A DNA stretch of 64,000 nt, taken from Winogradskyella psychrotolerans RS-3. GTDB taxonomy: Bacteria; Bacteroidota; Bacteroidia; Flavobacteriales; Flavobacteriaceae. The stretch lies in contig NZ_ATMR01000019.1 in the NCBI RefSeq assembly GCF_000427335.1, positions 1-64,000 on the forward strand, given 5' to 3'. Each line of letters starts with the position of its first letter. Within the stretch, counting starts at the first letter, position 1. Positions 62,865-64,000 of the stretch are shown in pieces. The notes below the pieces were generated by a model. The model searched no databases. It was given only the letters and a program-made list of their open reading frames with translations, and was not told where the DNA came from. A program made the position numbers and the translations under genes.

Positions 62865-63909
62865 AATCTTTAATATAATTAAATGCTTTAATAGCCAAAA
62901 AGCTTATGATAAAAAGTATTAGGGCTATAATTGGAAATATAATAAAATAGCGTTGCGTTACACTTTTATCTTCAGTACCAAGTTTATCAAAAGATGAAAC
63001 AATATCAAAATAAGTGTTTTTTTCTAGAACACTCTTATTTACATAATTTAAGCTTCTTCTAATTTGTAGTTCTTCTAAAAATAAATCATACTCTTTTGTT
63101 ACTGATTTTTCTTCCACAACAGGAAGGCCTGTATTTAATCCGAATGATAGATCCCTATTTTTTGATTCATTCTTTAAAACTTCTAAATATGTTTTTTGAA
63201 TACTATCTAGACGTGATAACTCTGTTATTAATGACTGGCGCTCAATAGAAATCACAGTATCTCTAATTCGTTTTTGATGTTTAGAAAAATCATTCTCAAA
63301 CGTCTTCCTAAAACCTTCGTTGAGTTTTATAAAAACATCTTGTTTACTCGATTTTGCTGTGATAGTATAAATACTACCGGATAATAAATCTCGATTGTTA
63401 ACGTATTCCTTGTAATTTAATTGATCAACCAATGATGTATCAATAGACTTTACATATTCACCATATTCTATAAACAAATCATTTTGAGTTACCGGACCAG
63501 CTTCTAATTCAAACCCCCTTAACTTGTTAGCAGATGAACTATCAATCTCAAAGATATTCGATAATTCACCAGCATTGTTTGACTTAACTAATGCATTAAA
63601 ATAGTCAATGTCATTAACTAATTGGTATTTTGAATCAAAGTGTGCTTCAACAACCATTTTAGAAAAATAAATTGGCTTAGTTGATTTTTCATAAATAAAA
63701 CCTAAAACAGCCAAAATTATAAAAATCGCGGCGGTAAATTTGAAATATACAATTAGTGGTTTTATTATATAAATTATCACAGAGAAAATGCCTTTAAATA
63801 TACTCCCTATAAAAGCAAAAAATTTCTCAAATAATCTACCAATTGCATTAAATAACTGACCTAAATCAACCTCTTCATTTTGAGGTTGCTGTGGTAATTT
63901 CTCACTCAT
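62857..63909 (-). CDS. chain-length determinant-type membrane protein (Wzz-like)
   Basis: A 350-residue inner-membrane protein. A hydrophobic N-terminal region (about 30-85) is followed by a periplasmic, coiled-coil-rich part (about 95-315, I-S-I-E-R-Q-S-L-I-T-E-L-S-R-L-D) and a C-terminal membrane helix (about 322-342). This two-helix, large-loop layout and the position at the head of the rfb genes fit Wzz-type co-polymerases that set glycan length. There is no attached tyrosine kinase domain. Sequence motifs of Wzz are weak, so the call rests on topology and context. Confidence 0.75.
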   Translation of the reverse strand: MSEKLPQQPQNEEVDLGQLFNAIGRLFEKFFAFIGSIFKGIFSVIIYIIKPLIVYFKFTAAIFIILAVLGFIYEKSTKPIYFSKMVVEAHFDSKYQLVNDIDYFNALVKSNNAGELSNIFEIDSSSANKLRGFELEAGPVTQNDLFIEYGEYVKSIDTSLVDQLNYKEYVNNRDLLSGSIYTITAKSSKQDVFIKLNEGFRKTFENDFSKHQKRIRDTVISIERQSLITELSRLDSIQKTYLEVLKNESKNRDLSFGLNTGLPVVEEKSVTKEYDLFLEELQIRRSLNYVNKSVLEKNTYFDIVSSFDKLGTEDKSVTQRYFIIFPIIALILFIISFLAIKAFNYIKDYE

Positions 63910-63932
63910 GTGTTATGAATTAAATATTTGTT

Positions 63933-64000
63933 CTAGAATTTTTTTGTAATAACGTATGTTGGCTTAACACCAGAAGTTCCTAAACCTCCAGAGGCTAAAG
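63933..64000 (-). CDS. 3' end of an unidentified gene
   Basis: The last 21 codons and TAG stop of a gene that enters from the right edge, 23 bases upstream of the chain-length gene. Visible residues include a Gly/Ser-rich stretch and the end P-T-Y-V-I-T-K-K-F. A terminal Phe would suit an outer-membrane protein, but the fragment is too short to identify. Confidence 0.6.
   Translation of the reverse strand, partial: LASGGLGTSGVKPTYVITKKF

Overview
The window is a strongly A+T-rich chromosomal segment of a marine-type Flavobacteriaceae (phylum Bacteroidota). The evidence is SprE of the gliding/type IX secretion system, two surface proteins with T9SS C-terminal sorting signals, promoters of the Bacteroidota TANNTTTG type close to start codons, an F-type ATP synthase operon without atpD/atpC, and families typical of this group (DUF4292, DUF5687, DUF4254, DUF6427, bactofilin, HU/SPOR protein). 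I saw no rRNA, tRNA or CRISPR array. Genus assignment is not possible from this sequence alone.

Layout. 1-2.7 kb: lipoprotein, ECF sigma factor and an anti-sigma/outer-membrane-barrel protein in one operon. 2.7-4.8 kb: plsC-type acyltransferase and trpS. 4.8-11.4 kb: two tandem paralogous T9SS cargo proteins of more than 1000 residues. 12.2-15.4 kb: dprA, an HU/SPOR division-type protein and an acyl-CoA thioesterase. 15.4-22.8 kb (minus strand): an envelope cluster with a flippase, dut, a small GIY-YIG gene framed by palindromic repeats, a sugar nucleotidyltransferase, a small monooxygenase-like protein, a TPR protein, a DUF4292 lipoprotein and a degenerate EnvC/LytM protein. 22.9-25.5 kb: a lipoprotein, then a hydrolase / ECF sigma / membrane protein operon. 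25.6-31.9 kb: atpG-A-H-F-E-B, two small membrane proteins and a bactofilin. 31.9-34.5 kb: sprE. 35-39.7 kb: a PadR regulator, three related HAAS-like membrane proteins, and an ABC permease plus ATPase. 39.9-46 kb: ferredoxin reductase, GT9 plus DUF4254, upp, DUF6427, a small membrane protein and purD. 46.3-64 kb: a surface polysaccharide (O-antigen/capsule) locus running mainly on the minus strand. It holds a chain-length protein, rfbB-A-C-D for dTDP-rhamnose, a nitroreductase plus pyruvyltransferase pair on the plus strand, Wzx, two Wzy/ligase-type proteins, several glycosyltransferases, two polyprenyl-phosphate sugar transferases and a CapK-like ligase.

The most striking property of the sequence is a set of nine genes each broken by a one-base indel, almost all at A/T runs: near 18925, 24005, 35967, 40418, 44281, 53532, 55896, 56459 and 58807. 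In each case restoring one base (removing one at 56459) gives a full-length, family-typical protein. I read this as homopolymer miscounting in the sequence. Slippage-type expression or phase variation in the polysaccharide genes cannot be excluded from sequence alone. Those genes are listed at their restored extents.

The best candidates for new biology are three: the compact GIY-YIG unit bracketed by REP-like palindromes (20.4-20.8 kb), the PadR / HAAS-triplet / ABC module with a perfect dyad over the padR promoter (35-39.8 kb), and hairpins placed inside the atp operon after atpE and after atpA.
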